A DNA stretch of 5,890 bases from Polynucleobacter meluiroseus (GTDB lineage Bacteria; Pseudomonadota; Gammaproteobacteria; Burkholderiales; Burkholderiaceae): assembly GCA_945867755.1 (NCBI GenBank), contig CAMBJN010000093.1:1-5890 (forward strand). Direction: 5' to 3'. The number at the start of each line of letters is the position of its first letter. Position 1 is the stretch's first letter. A program made the position numbers and the translations under genes. Below, in pieces: positions 1-5,890 of this stretch. Below the pieces are notes generated by a model, which did no database searches, was not told the origin of the DNA, and saw only the letters and a list, made by a program, of their open reading frames with translations.

Positions 1-32
1 TTTTACATTTCTTTTTCTGTTAAATATTTTTT

Positions 33-1562
33 TTAATCTTCTTTTCTTAAGTGCGGGAAAAGAATCACATCTCTGATATTTGGTGAGTCAGTGATTAACA
101 TCATCAAACGATCGATACCAATACCACAGCCACCGGTTGGAGGCATACCGTACTCCAGAGCACGAATAAAGTCGGCGTCAAAATACATGGCTTCTTCATC
201 GCCGGCTTCTTTTTGGGCGACTTGAGCATGGAAGCGAGCGGCTTGATCTTCTGCATCATTTAGCTCAGAGAAGCCATTGGCAATCTCACGGCCTGTGATG
301 AATAACTCAAAGCGTTCTGTGACGCCTGGTCTTGTGTCTGATTCTCTGGCGAGTGGACTGACTTCAATGGGGTAATCAATGATGTAAGTGGGCTCCCACA
401 GATGTTCTTCAGCAGTTGCTTCAAACAAGGCCAACTGAAGTGCACCAAGACCAGCATTCTTAAGAGTTGGTCCGTTGATATCTTCACCTGACTTTTTAAG
501 TTCTTGGCGCACAAATTCTTTATCTTCTAATTGAGATGCGGTGTATTGTTTTTTCGATAAGGGCGCATACTTAAGAATCGCTTCAGCAATCGTTAAGCGT
601 TGAAATGGCTTTGATAAATCTAAGGGCTTACCTTGATAAGTTAGATTTGCCGTGCCTTGAGCATCAATCGCTGCCGCTCTGATGAGCTCTTCTGTGAAGG
701 TCATCAGCCACTTGTAATCTGTGTAGGCCGCATAGAACTCCATCATGGTGAATTCTGGATTGTGTCTTGGGCTCACACCTTCATTGCGGAAGTTTCTGTT
801 AACTTCAAAGACGCGCTCAAAACCGCCGACCACCAAACGCTTTAAGTAAAGCTCTGGAGCTATGCGCAGATACATTTGCATGTCCAAGGCATTGTGATGG
901 GTGATGAATGGTTTTGCTGCTGCGCCACCTGGAATAGGGTGAAGCATCGGTGTTTCAACTTCCATGAATCCCGCATCTTGCATGTGATGACGTATCGAAG
1001 ACATGGCTTTGCTGCGAGCCAAGAAGGTTTGACGCGTCTCCGGAGAAACAATCAAATCAACATAGCGTTGACGGTATTTCGTCTCTTGATCTGAAAGACC
1101 ATGGAATTTATCTGGAAGAGGACGCAATGATTTTGATAGAAGACGCAAATCTTTTACCAGGATTGATAGTTCACCCTTGTTGGTTTTGAAGATCACGCCT
1201 TCAGCGGCGATGAAATCACCCATGTCCCAATGTTTGAAAGCATTGTGAGCATCAGCGCTTGCGTCAGCATCGTTGATGTAAAACTGAATCTGACCGGTGC
1301 GATCTTGCACAGTTGCAAAACTGGCTTTGCCCATCACGCGCTTGAGCATCATTCGGCCAGCCACTTTGACTGTGATATTTTTCTCAGCTAAATGTTCTTT
1401 GCTGATTTCGCCATAGTGCTCATGTAAATCAGCGGCATGGTGTGTGGGCACAAAATCATTGGGGAATGCCACGCCATTTTTGCGCAGTTGAGCTAATTTT
1501 TCGCGACGTTCTGCAATGATGTGATTTTCATCGACGATGGGCGTTTGTTCTTCTTGACTCAT
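33..1562 (-). CDS. lysS: Lysine--tRNA ligase, class II (LysRS)
   Basis: Cytoplasmic enzyme that activates lysine with ATP and charges tRNA-Lys. The 509-residue protein has the full class II layout and close to the usual bacterial length (about 505). An N-terminal helical segment is followed by an OB-fold anticodon-binding domain, about residues 63-141. The catalytic core then shows motif 1 around 187-207 (ending VETPML), the conserved PGGAAAKPF loop at 211-219, motif 2 at 250-277 with FRNEG (258-262) and HNPEF, the substrate-site stretch REIANGFSELND (425-436), and motif 3 GCGIGIDR (478-485) with its ATP-binding Arg. No catalytic residue appears missing. The ATG at 1562 gives a typical N-terminus, though no clear Shine-Dalgarno precedes it. 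The gene follows prfB after 55 AT-rich bases, the same prfB-lysS order as in E. coli. It ends in TAA with no hairpin visible in the 32 bases beyond. Identity is secure from motifs; lysS rather than a specialised paralogue such as genX/poxA is clear because the anticodon-binding domain is present. Confidence 0.98.
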   Translation of the reverse strand: MSQEEQTPIVDENHIIAERREKLAQLRKNGVAFPNDFVPTHHAADLHEHYGEISKEHLAEKNITVKVAGRMMLKRVMGKASFATVQDRTGQIQFYINDADASADAHNAFKHWDMGDFIAAEGVIFKTNKGELSILVKDLRLLSKSLRPLPDKFHGLSDQETKYRQRYVDLIVSPETRQTFLARSKAMSSIRHHMQDAGFMEVETPMLHPIPGGAAAKPFITHHNALDMQMYLRIAPELYLKRLVVGGFERVFEVNRNFRNEGVSPRHNPEFTMMEFYAAYTDYKWLMTFTEELIRAAAIDAQGTANLTYQGKPLDLSKPFQRLTIAEAILKYAPLSKKQYTASQLEDKEFVRQELKKSGEDINGPTLKNAGLGALQLALFEATAEEHLWEPTYIIDYPIEVSPLARESDTRPGVTERFELFITGREIANGFSELNDAEDQAARFHAQVAQKEAGDEEAMYFDADFIRALEYGMPPTGGCGIGIDRLMMLITDSPNIRDVILFPHLRKED

Positions 1563-1617
1563 GATGTTTTCGCTAACAATTCAATAGTGATAATGATTAA
1601 TAAATAAATGGTATTAA

Positions 1618-2722
1618 TTAAACACCTTGTTTTAAGCTGGCTTCAATGAATGGATCTAAGTCGCCGTCTAAAACTTTTTGTGTATTTGATATTTCTACGT
1701 TAGTGCGAAGATCTTTGATGCGACTCTGATCTAGGACATAAGATCTAATTTGGTGACCCCAGCCCACATCGCTCTTGGTAGCCTCTAGCTTATCTTGTTC
1801 TGCCTGGCGTTTACGTAACTCATGTTCGTAAAGGCGAGACTTCAGCATCGACATGGCTTCAGCACGGTTTTTATGCTGGCTTCGATCATTTTGACACTGC
1901 ACCACAATGCCTGTTGGTACGTGGGTCAAACGAACTGCAGAGTCTGTTTTGTTGATGTGCTGTCCACCAGCACCAGACGCACGGTAGGTATCAGTACGGA
2001 TATCAGCTGGATTGATATCAATCTCAATCGAGTCATCGACCTCGGGATAAACAAACACACTGGTGAATGAGGTGTGACGACCATTGGCCGAGTCGAAGGG
2101 TGATTTACGCACAAGACGGTGGACACCAGTCTCCGTTCTTAAATGGCCGTAAGCGTATTCACCATCAATTTTAATTGTGGCGCTCTTAATACCGGCGACA
2201 TCACCATCAGACACTTCCAGGACTTCGGCCTTAAAGCCTTTGCGCTCACAGTAACGAAGATATTGACGCAGCAACATGCTGGCCCAGTCGCAAGCTTCTG
2301 TTCCGCCAGCTCCTGACTGAATATCGATGAAACATGAACTAGGGTCCATTGGATTGCTGAACATGCGTCGGAATTCAAGTCCTTCGACTTGTTGGCGCAT
2401 GCCATCCGTGTCCGATTCAATGGATAGAATTGTGTCGAAGTCACCTTCCTCTTTGGCCATACCAAATAATTCTTGGCTTGAGGTGATGTTATCCGTTAGA
2501 AAATTAAGCGTGCCCACGACACCATCTAAAAGCTTTTTTTCTTTACCCAAGGCTTGGGCTTGCTTTGGATCATCCCAGATTTTGGGATCTTCAAGGGTTT
2601 GATTAACTTCGACTAAACGTTCTGCTTTGTTATCGACGTCAAAGATACCTCCGAAGCTCAATCGTACGAGTACGCAGGTCTTCGAGGGTGTTGCTGATGA
2701 GATTTAATTGTTCGGCTTCCAT
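1618..2722 (-). CDS. prfB: Peptide chain release factor 2 (RF2), made by programmed +1 frameshift
   Basis: RF2 recognises UGA and UAA in the ribosomal A site and triggers hydrolysis of peptidyl-tRNA. The gene is in two frames. The first has 27 codons from ATG at 2722 (MEAEQLNL... ending RRYL), followed by an in-frame TGA at 2641-2639. After skipping one base (T at 2641), reading continues as DVDNKAERL... for 340 codons to TAA at 1618-1620. The full product is 367 residues, against 365 in E. coli. In that numbering the stop-codon-reading tripeptide SPF is at 207-209 and the catalytic GGQ is at 252-254 within SGAGGQHINKTDSAVR; both are intact. The residue matching E. coli position 246 is Ala (248 here). 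A frame-blind caller would start it at TTG 2661 and lose the N-terminus. It lies 9 bases after the recJ stop and 55 before lysS. No good Shine-Dalgarno precedes the ATG. The in-frame UGA is a regulated recoding site, not a mutation, because the surrounding signals are complete. Confidence 0.97.
2638..2652 (-). promoter_or_regulatory. Programmed +1 frameshift site of prfB
   Basis: Read on the minus strand, the site is GGAGG (2652-2648), then TAT, then the slippery codon CTT (2644-2642), then TGA C (2641-2638). The internal Shine-Dalgarno-like GGAGG lies three bases upstream of CTT, the same spacing as AGGGGG-TAT-CTT-TGA-C in E. coli prfB. Known mechanism: when RF2 is scarce, termination at UGA is slow and peptidyl-tRNA-Leu slips from CUU to UUU, giving full-length RF2. 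When RF2 is plentiful, the 27-residue peptide terminates. The poor UGA-C context also favours slippage. All elements are visible directly; their use is inferred from the family. Confidence 0.96.
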
Positions 2723-2730
2723 GGTCGACA

Positions 2731-2736
2731 ATTATA
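2731..2736 (-). promoter_or_regulatory. Possible -10 element directly upstream of prfB
   Basis: On the minus strand TATAAT, a perfect -10 hexamer, overlaps the recJ stop codon and ends eight bases before the prfB ATG. No -35 match is found at 15-18 bases upstream and there is no TGn extension, so the hexamer may be chance. If active, transcription would start at or next to the ATG. Confidence 0.2.
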
Positions 2737-4477
2737 AGGGTTCATCGAGTGCCTCTATGTGTAATTGCGCTCTCGCAACCCCTTGATAATGATCAGTAAC
2801 GACCCGATAGGCTAATCTGGCTGGGTTTGGAAGGGTGGCATTTCTAGAAAACCAAATGCCGTTGAAGGATTTTGGATGGCTTGAACCATTTGAATTAAGG
2901 GCTTTGAGTTGGACTCGGAGGTGTTTTTCCTGAATCAGGGTCTGAGTCAACACTTCAAACTCACCCATAAAAACCGGAGCAGGAAAGCCTTGCCCCCAAA
3001 CTTCGTTGGCAAGGATAGTGCCTAGCTCCGGGTCAATACATTCTGGATCGAGTCTGCCATCATGAGCCAATTGTCGTTGGAGCACCTCTGGGGTCATCAA
3101 GCTCCGTGCGACTTCCTCAAAGCAAACCTTAAATTCTTCAAAAGAATCTTCTTCAATCGTCAATCCTGCTGCCATGGCATGACCACCAAACTTCAAAATG
3201 AGATCCGGATGCCTTTTGGAGACTAAATCCAAAGCATCTCTTAAATGAAATCCTTGTATAGATCTACCGGAGCCTTTGAGAACAGGCTGTCCAGATTCTT
3301 CGCCTGGGGCAAAAATCAGGGTGGGGCGATGAAACTTTTCTTTTAATCTCGATGCAACGATGCCAATCACGCCTTGATGCCAGGATTCATTGACCATGCA
3401 CAGAGTAGCTTGATCGCCAACTTGTATATCTACCAGGCTAGCCAAGGCTGTTTCTTGCATCCCTGCTTCGATGGTTCTACGTTCACGATTCATGCGATCA
3501 AGTTCGTGGGCCAAGCGCAATGCATCGTCTGGCGAGTCTGAAAGCAAACATTGAATACCCAAAGACATGTCTGCCAATCTACCTGCAGCATTTAGGCGGG
3601 GTCCTAGGGTAAATCCAAGGTCAAACGAGCTGGCACGATTGGGATCTTTTCCAGCAGCTATATAAAGAGCCCGAATACCGGCTTGCATTTGCCCACTTTT
3701 AATTCTCTTGATGCCGTTTGAAACCAAAATGCGATTATTTCTGTCTAAAGAAGCAACATCAGCGACCGTACCAAGCGCGACTAAATCTAAGAGATTTTCC
3801 AAGCGAGGTTGAGTTTCTGCAGTGAAGGCGCCTCGCACACGAAACTCGGCACGCAATGCAATCAACAAATAAAACATCACACCAACACCAGCCAGCGCTT
3901 TACTTGGGAAAGTGCAATCAGCTTGATTGGGGTTAACAATCCAAGCGGCTTTTGGAAGTTGATCGGCAGGCAAGTGATGATCTGTGACCAATACCTCAAT
4001 GCCCAATTGATGAGCCCTTTCAACGCCGGCAACGCTGGCAATGCCGTTATCAACGGTGATCAAAATGTCTGGTTTTTCAGAGAGACCAGCCACCAAATCT
4101 ACCACCTCTGGTGTTAAGCCATACCCCAAGGTAAAGCGATTGGGAACAAAATAATCAATCTTGATATTCCAGGGCGCGCCAAGTGCTCGCAAACCTTTGA
4201 GACCAACAGCGCAAGCAGTTGCACCATCGCAGTCATAGTCAGCAACAATCAGTAATTTTTTACCTGCTTCAATTGCATCGGCTAAATATTTTGCGGCTGA
4301 CTCACAATTTTTAAGCTGTGCAGGTGGAATCAAATTTTTGAGTTCTAGTAAAAGTTCTTCTGGCTTTTCGACGCCGCGAGCAGCAAATAATTTTGCCAAT
4401 ACTGGATGAGTGCCACTTTGTTCAAGCCAGGCGGCACTTTTTTCAGAATAATCACGCTCTTTGAATTGAATACTCAT
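2732..4477 (-). CDS. recJ: Single-stranded-DNA-specific 5'-3' exonuclease RecJ
   Basis: DHH-superfamily nuclease that degrades single-stranded DNA from the 5' end in recombinational repair (RecFOR pathway), base excision repair and mismatch repair. The 581-residue protein is close to the E. coli length (577). Visible motifs in order: DYDCDG (80-85, motif I), DNG (143-145), DHH (166-168) for metal binding, GTVAD (236-240), RLNAAGR (294-300), then the DHHA1 part with GSGRS (402-406) and GGHAMAAG (431-438), and a C-terminal OB-like region from about 485. The ATG at 4477 is chosen because it overlaps the stop of the preceding gene as ATGA and gives the usual RecJ N-terminus. An upstream TTG at 4522 would add 15 residues that look like out-of-frame sequence of the preceding gene. 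An AGGA lies about 12 bases before the ATG, longer than ideal, which fits translational coupling. The gene ends 9 bases before prfB, and recJ-prfB-lysS is also the E. coli order. Confidence 0.97.
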   Translation of the reverse strand: MSIQFKERDYSEKSAAWLEQSGTHPVLAKLFAARGVEKPEELLLELKNLIPPAQLKNCESAAKYLADAIEAGKKLLIVADYDCDGATACAVGLKGLRALGAPWNIKIDYFVPNRFTLGYGLTPEVVDLVAGLSEKPDILITVDNGIASVAGVERAHQLGIEVLVTDHHLPADQLPKAAWIVNPNQADCTFPSKALAGVGVMFYLLIALRAEFRVRGAFTAETQPRLENLLDLVALGTVADVASLDRNNRILVSNGIKRIKSGQMQAGIRALYIAAGKDPNRASSFDLGFTLGPRLNAAGRLADMSLGIQCLLSDSPDDALRLAHELDRMNRERRTIEAGMQETALASLVDIQVGDQATLCMVNESWHQGVIGIVASRLKEKFHRPTLIFAPGEESGQPVLKGSGRSIQGFHLRDALDLVSKRHPDLILKFGGHAMAAGLTIEEDSFEEFKVCFEEVARSLMTPEVLQRQLAHDGRLDPECIDPELGTILANEVWGQGFPAPVFMGEFEVLTQTLIQEKHLRVQLKALNSNGSSHPKSFNGIWFSRNATLPNPARLAYRVVTDHYQGVARAQLHIEALDEPL

Positions 4478-5406
4478 GTGCGAAGCATATCCTGAAGTGA
4501 GACAAGCACTGGTTTTTTCCAAAGAGCAAAACCTTTTTTCGGTAGCTGTTCAATGGTAATTGTCCGTGATCTCTCTTGACCTTCTGGGAAATCAATCAAT
4601 TCAATTTCTTTGATTTGATGGTTGATCAAAGCTTCACAAGCTTGTTGCCAAATAAGTTGTAACGCAGGATCAGATACTGATAGTAGTGAAATCGCATCAT
4701 TCCAAGCTAGCTCATTGAATGAAGTCACATGAGATTTTTGAAGGTGAGATGCAAGTAGGTTCAGACAGCCATCAGAGCTGTGCCATTGTTTCGCTTGTAA
4801 TAGCCTTGCATCAGGCTTGATATCAGCAAGCTTGCCATTACCGCTGATCCATATCGAATTAATGCTGAGCATGCCTTCAGCTTGCCTTGCTTCATTGACT
4901 GGGTGATTGAACCAAATCATCTGAATTTCGTTTTGCCATTTGCGCCATTGACGAGCAACACCCTCTGTAGATGTGTCGGAGGGCATCCAGTGATCAATAT
5001 TTCTTCCTTCTGCTTGAGCAGTGCTGACAGTTGATAAGCTCTCAAGAGCTGAAGATTCAATGAACCATTTGTGAGGCATGCTTCGATGCGTGACATCGCT
5101 CATTTCCAGAAAGATATCTTTCACCGAATCAAAAAGAGCATCAGCCTCCGATGCTTGGATATCTAATATTTGAGTGCTGGTTAAAACCAGGTGGTCTCTG
5201 GCTGCATGGATGTGAACAGGCTCAATTCGTGCCACACAAGTATTTGACCCAACCGTCACGCCTTGAGATTGAAGTTCCAATGGCGCACTGGCATTCTGGC
5301 TACCCAGTAAAAACTTTTCATAGGGCAGGCCACGATCAAATGATTCTTGATCTTGGTTATCGGCAATAACGAGGGTGTATTTCATAACCTTGATTTTAGG
5401 TGGCAT
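4474..5406 (-). CDS. RpfE-type protein of unknown function (often labelled cofactor-independent phosphoglycerate mutase-like)
   Basis: A 310-residue protein, apparently cytoplasmic: no signal peptide or membrane segment. I recognise it as the family annotated as 'regulatory protein, RpfE type' or 'phosphoglycerate mutase'. The supporting stretches are RIEPVHIHAARDHLVL (60-75), the GRN..HWMP segment (135-142) and the conserved core at 151-192 (RQWRKWQNEIQM, then HPVNEAR, then SINSIWISGNGK). The middle holds most of the conservation; the C-terminal third is variable. I do not see the DG/DS nucleophile or the His/Asp metal sites expected of the iPGM/alkaline phosphatase superfamily, so a mutase activity is not supported by sequence. 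The ATG at 5406 is preferred because AGAAGG sits five bases upstream; an internal ATG at 5385 (MKYTLVIAD) would give 303 residues but has only AAGG two bases away. The stop overlaps the recJ start (ATGA), so the two are probably cotranscribed and translationally coupled. Family call moderately sure, function unknown. Confidence 0.85.
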   Translation of the reverse strand: MPPKIKVMKYTLVIADNQDQESFDRGLPYEKFLLGSQNASAPLELQSQGVTVGSNTCVARIEPVHIHAARDHLVLTSTQILDIQASEADALFDSVKDIFLEMSDVTHRSMPHKWFIESSALESLSTVSTAQAEGRNIDHWMPSDTSTEGVARQWRKWQNEIQMIWFNHPVNEARQAEGMLSINSIWISGNGKLADIKPDARLLQAKQWHSSDGCLNLLASHLQKSHVTSFNELAWNDAISLLSVSDPALQLIWQQACEALINHQIKEIELIDFPEGQERSRTITIEQLPKKGFALWKKPVLVSLQDMLRT

Positions 5407-5444
5407 TTAGACCTTCTGCCCAAGAGCAAGCTAAACTCTTTCAA
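5407..5444. other. Divergent intergenic region between the RpfE-type gene and lolC
   Basis: These 38 bases separate two divergent starts and should carry or border promoters in both directions. I see the AGAAGG ribosome site for the leftward gene but no convincing paired -35/-10 for either direction. A TAAACT at 5432-5437 is a weak -10 match without a good partner. The promoters may therefore lie inside the neighbouring coding sequences. There is no clear operator dyad. Confidence 0.4.
5412..5417 (-). promoter_or_regulatory. Ribosome binding site deciding the start of the RpfE-type gene
   Basis: AGAAGG on the minus strand, five bases (TCTAA) before the ATG at 5406. It is the best Shine-Dalgarno match at any annotated start in the window and favours this ATG over the one at 5385, which has only AAGG two bases upstream. 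Confidence 0.6.
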
Positions 5445-5890
5445 ATGAATATCTGGCCGATTGAACTCGAAATCGCATGGCGTTACACCAACGCCAGGAG
5501 AAAAGGCGGAAAAAACAAGGAAACAGGGTCTAGGGACGGGTTTTTGTCGTTTATATCATCCGTGTCGATGTTGGGGATTGCCTTAGGAGTTGCTGCTCTG
5601 ATCGTGGTTTTATCGGTGATGAACGGCTTCCAAAAAGAGGTTCGCGATCGAATGCTGTCTGTTTTATCGCATGTGGAGATTCATGCTCCAACAGGTTTGG
5701 GTGAATGGCAGCCTTTATTAGCCAAAGTTCAAGAAAATAAGCGCGTGACTGGTGCAGCACCAATGATCATGTCTCAGGCATTGATCACTCGAAGCGATGT
5801 GATGCGAGGGGTGGCACTTCGGGGCATTGATCCAGATCTTGAGGGCAAAGTATCTGACATACCGAAACATTTCATTCAAGGGCAGATCAA
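5445..5890 (+). CDS. lolC: Lipoprotein-releasing ABC transporter permease, LolC/LolE family (partial, N-terminal part)
   Basis: Inner-membrane permease of the LolCDE complex, which extracts outer-membrane lipoproteins from the inner membrane and passes them to LolA, driven by the LolD ATPase. Only the first 148 codons plus two bases are inside the window; the frame is open to the edge. The N-terminus reads MNIWPIELEIAWRYTNARR, then a short polar stretch, then the first transmembrane helix at about 33-60 (FLSFISSVSMLGIALGVAAL, then IVVLSVMN). Next come GFQKEVRDRML (61-71) and the start of the large periplasmic domain (SHVEIHAP, 75-82). The IGWRYTR-like start, SMLGIALGVAALIVVLSVMNGF core and length to the first helix match the family well. 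The ATG at 5445 lacks a strong Shine-Dalgarno but matches the family start. Whether it is LolC, LolE or the hybrid LolF cannot be decided, because the discriminating periplasmic residues lie beyond the edge. Confidence 0.93.
   Translation, partial: MNIWPIELEIAWRYTNARRKGGKNKETGSRDGFLSFISSVSMLGIALGVAALIVVLSVMNGFQKEVRDRMLSVLSHVEIHAPTGLGEWQPLLAKVQENKRVTGAAPMIMSQALITRSDVMRGVALRGIDPDLEGKVSDIPKHFIQGQI

Noticed and set aside
1..32. A/T runs after the lysS stop as a terminator
   Set aside because: On the transcript the run is A, not U, and no hairpin precedes it; it might belong to a convergent gene outside the window, which cannot be judged.
1591..1620. AT-rich inverted repeat (TTAATA/TATTAA) between prfB and lysS as a terminator
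   Set aside because: Six A/T pairs only, no GC stem and no following U run; too weak for a terminator, and lysS probably depends on transcription through it.
1964..1971. GCTGGTGG on the minus strand, identical to the E. coli Chi octamer
   Set aside because: It is the codons for Ala-Gly-Gly of the GGQ loop of RF2, so the match is explained by coding; a single copy, and Chi identity in this organism is unknown.
1618..2661. prfB as a 347-residue protein starting at TTG 2661
   Set aside because: The first seven codons (MSFGGIF) are the +1 reading of the frameshift region; the real N-terminus is the zero frame from ATG 2722.
2723..2734. recJ-prfB readthrough fusion, since the 9-base gap keeps the two in the same frame
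   Set aside because: It would need UAA readthrough with no stimulatory signal; the ATG at 2722 gives the normal RF2 N-terminus.
3809..4117. 102-residue plus-strand open frame inside recJ
   Set aside because: It lies opposite conserved recJ motifs, has no recognisable domain and no ribosome site; a shadow of recJ.
4478..4522. A longer RecJ starting at TTG 4522
   Set aside because: The 15 extra residues are out-of-frame sequence of the upstream gene; the ATG at 4477 with ATGA overlap gives the normal RecJ length.
5551..5763. 70-residue minus-strand open frame opposite lolC
   Set aside because: It is antisense to the conserved transmembrane and periplasmic start of the LolC-type protein and has no recognisable features.

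Overview
The window comes from a mid-GC proteobacterium (GC in the mid-40s percent by eye). The LolC-type N-terminus, the RpfE-type protein next to recJ and the base composition fit a freshwater betaproteobacterium of the Burkholderiales, with Polynucleobacter or a close relative the best guess. The genus is an inference from remembered gene order and composition, not from a database match.

Layout: four genes read leftward on the minus strand. In transcription order they are an RpfE-type protein of unknown biochemical role (5406-4474), recJ (4477-2732), prfB (2722-1618) and lysS (1562-33). A fifth gene, a lolC/lolE-type lipoprotein-release permease, starts at 5445 on the plus strand and runs off the right edge. 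The four leftward genes are tightly packed: a 4-base ATGA overlap, a 9-base gap and a 55-base gap. They therefore look like one transcription unit, possibly with internal promoters. Only 38 bases separate the divergent RpfE-type and lolC starts. There is no gene-free stretch over 300 bases, and no RNA gene, mobile element, CRISPR array or convincing terminator was seen. The 32 bases left of lysS are AT-rich and show no hairpin.

How the genes relate: prfB and lysS serve translation (stop-codon release and tRNA-Lys charging), recJ serves DNA repair and recombination, and lolC serves lipoprotein trafficking. recJ-prfB-lysS is the same order as in E. coli, so this is an old conserved housekeeping neighbourhood. 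The RpfE-type gene in front of recJ recalls the Xanthomonas rpf region.

The clearest special element is the programmed +1 frameshift in prfB. An in-frame UGA after codon 27, preceded by an internal Shine-Dalgarno-like GGAGG and a CUU slippery codon, must be bypassed to make full-length RF2 (367 aa), so RF2 controls its own synthesis. I found no previously undescribed multi-gene system here. The least understood component is the RpfE-type protein.
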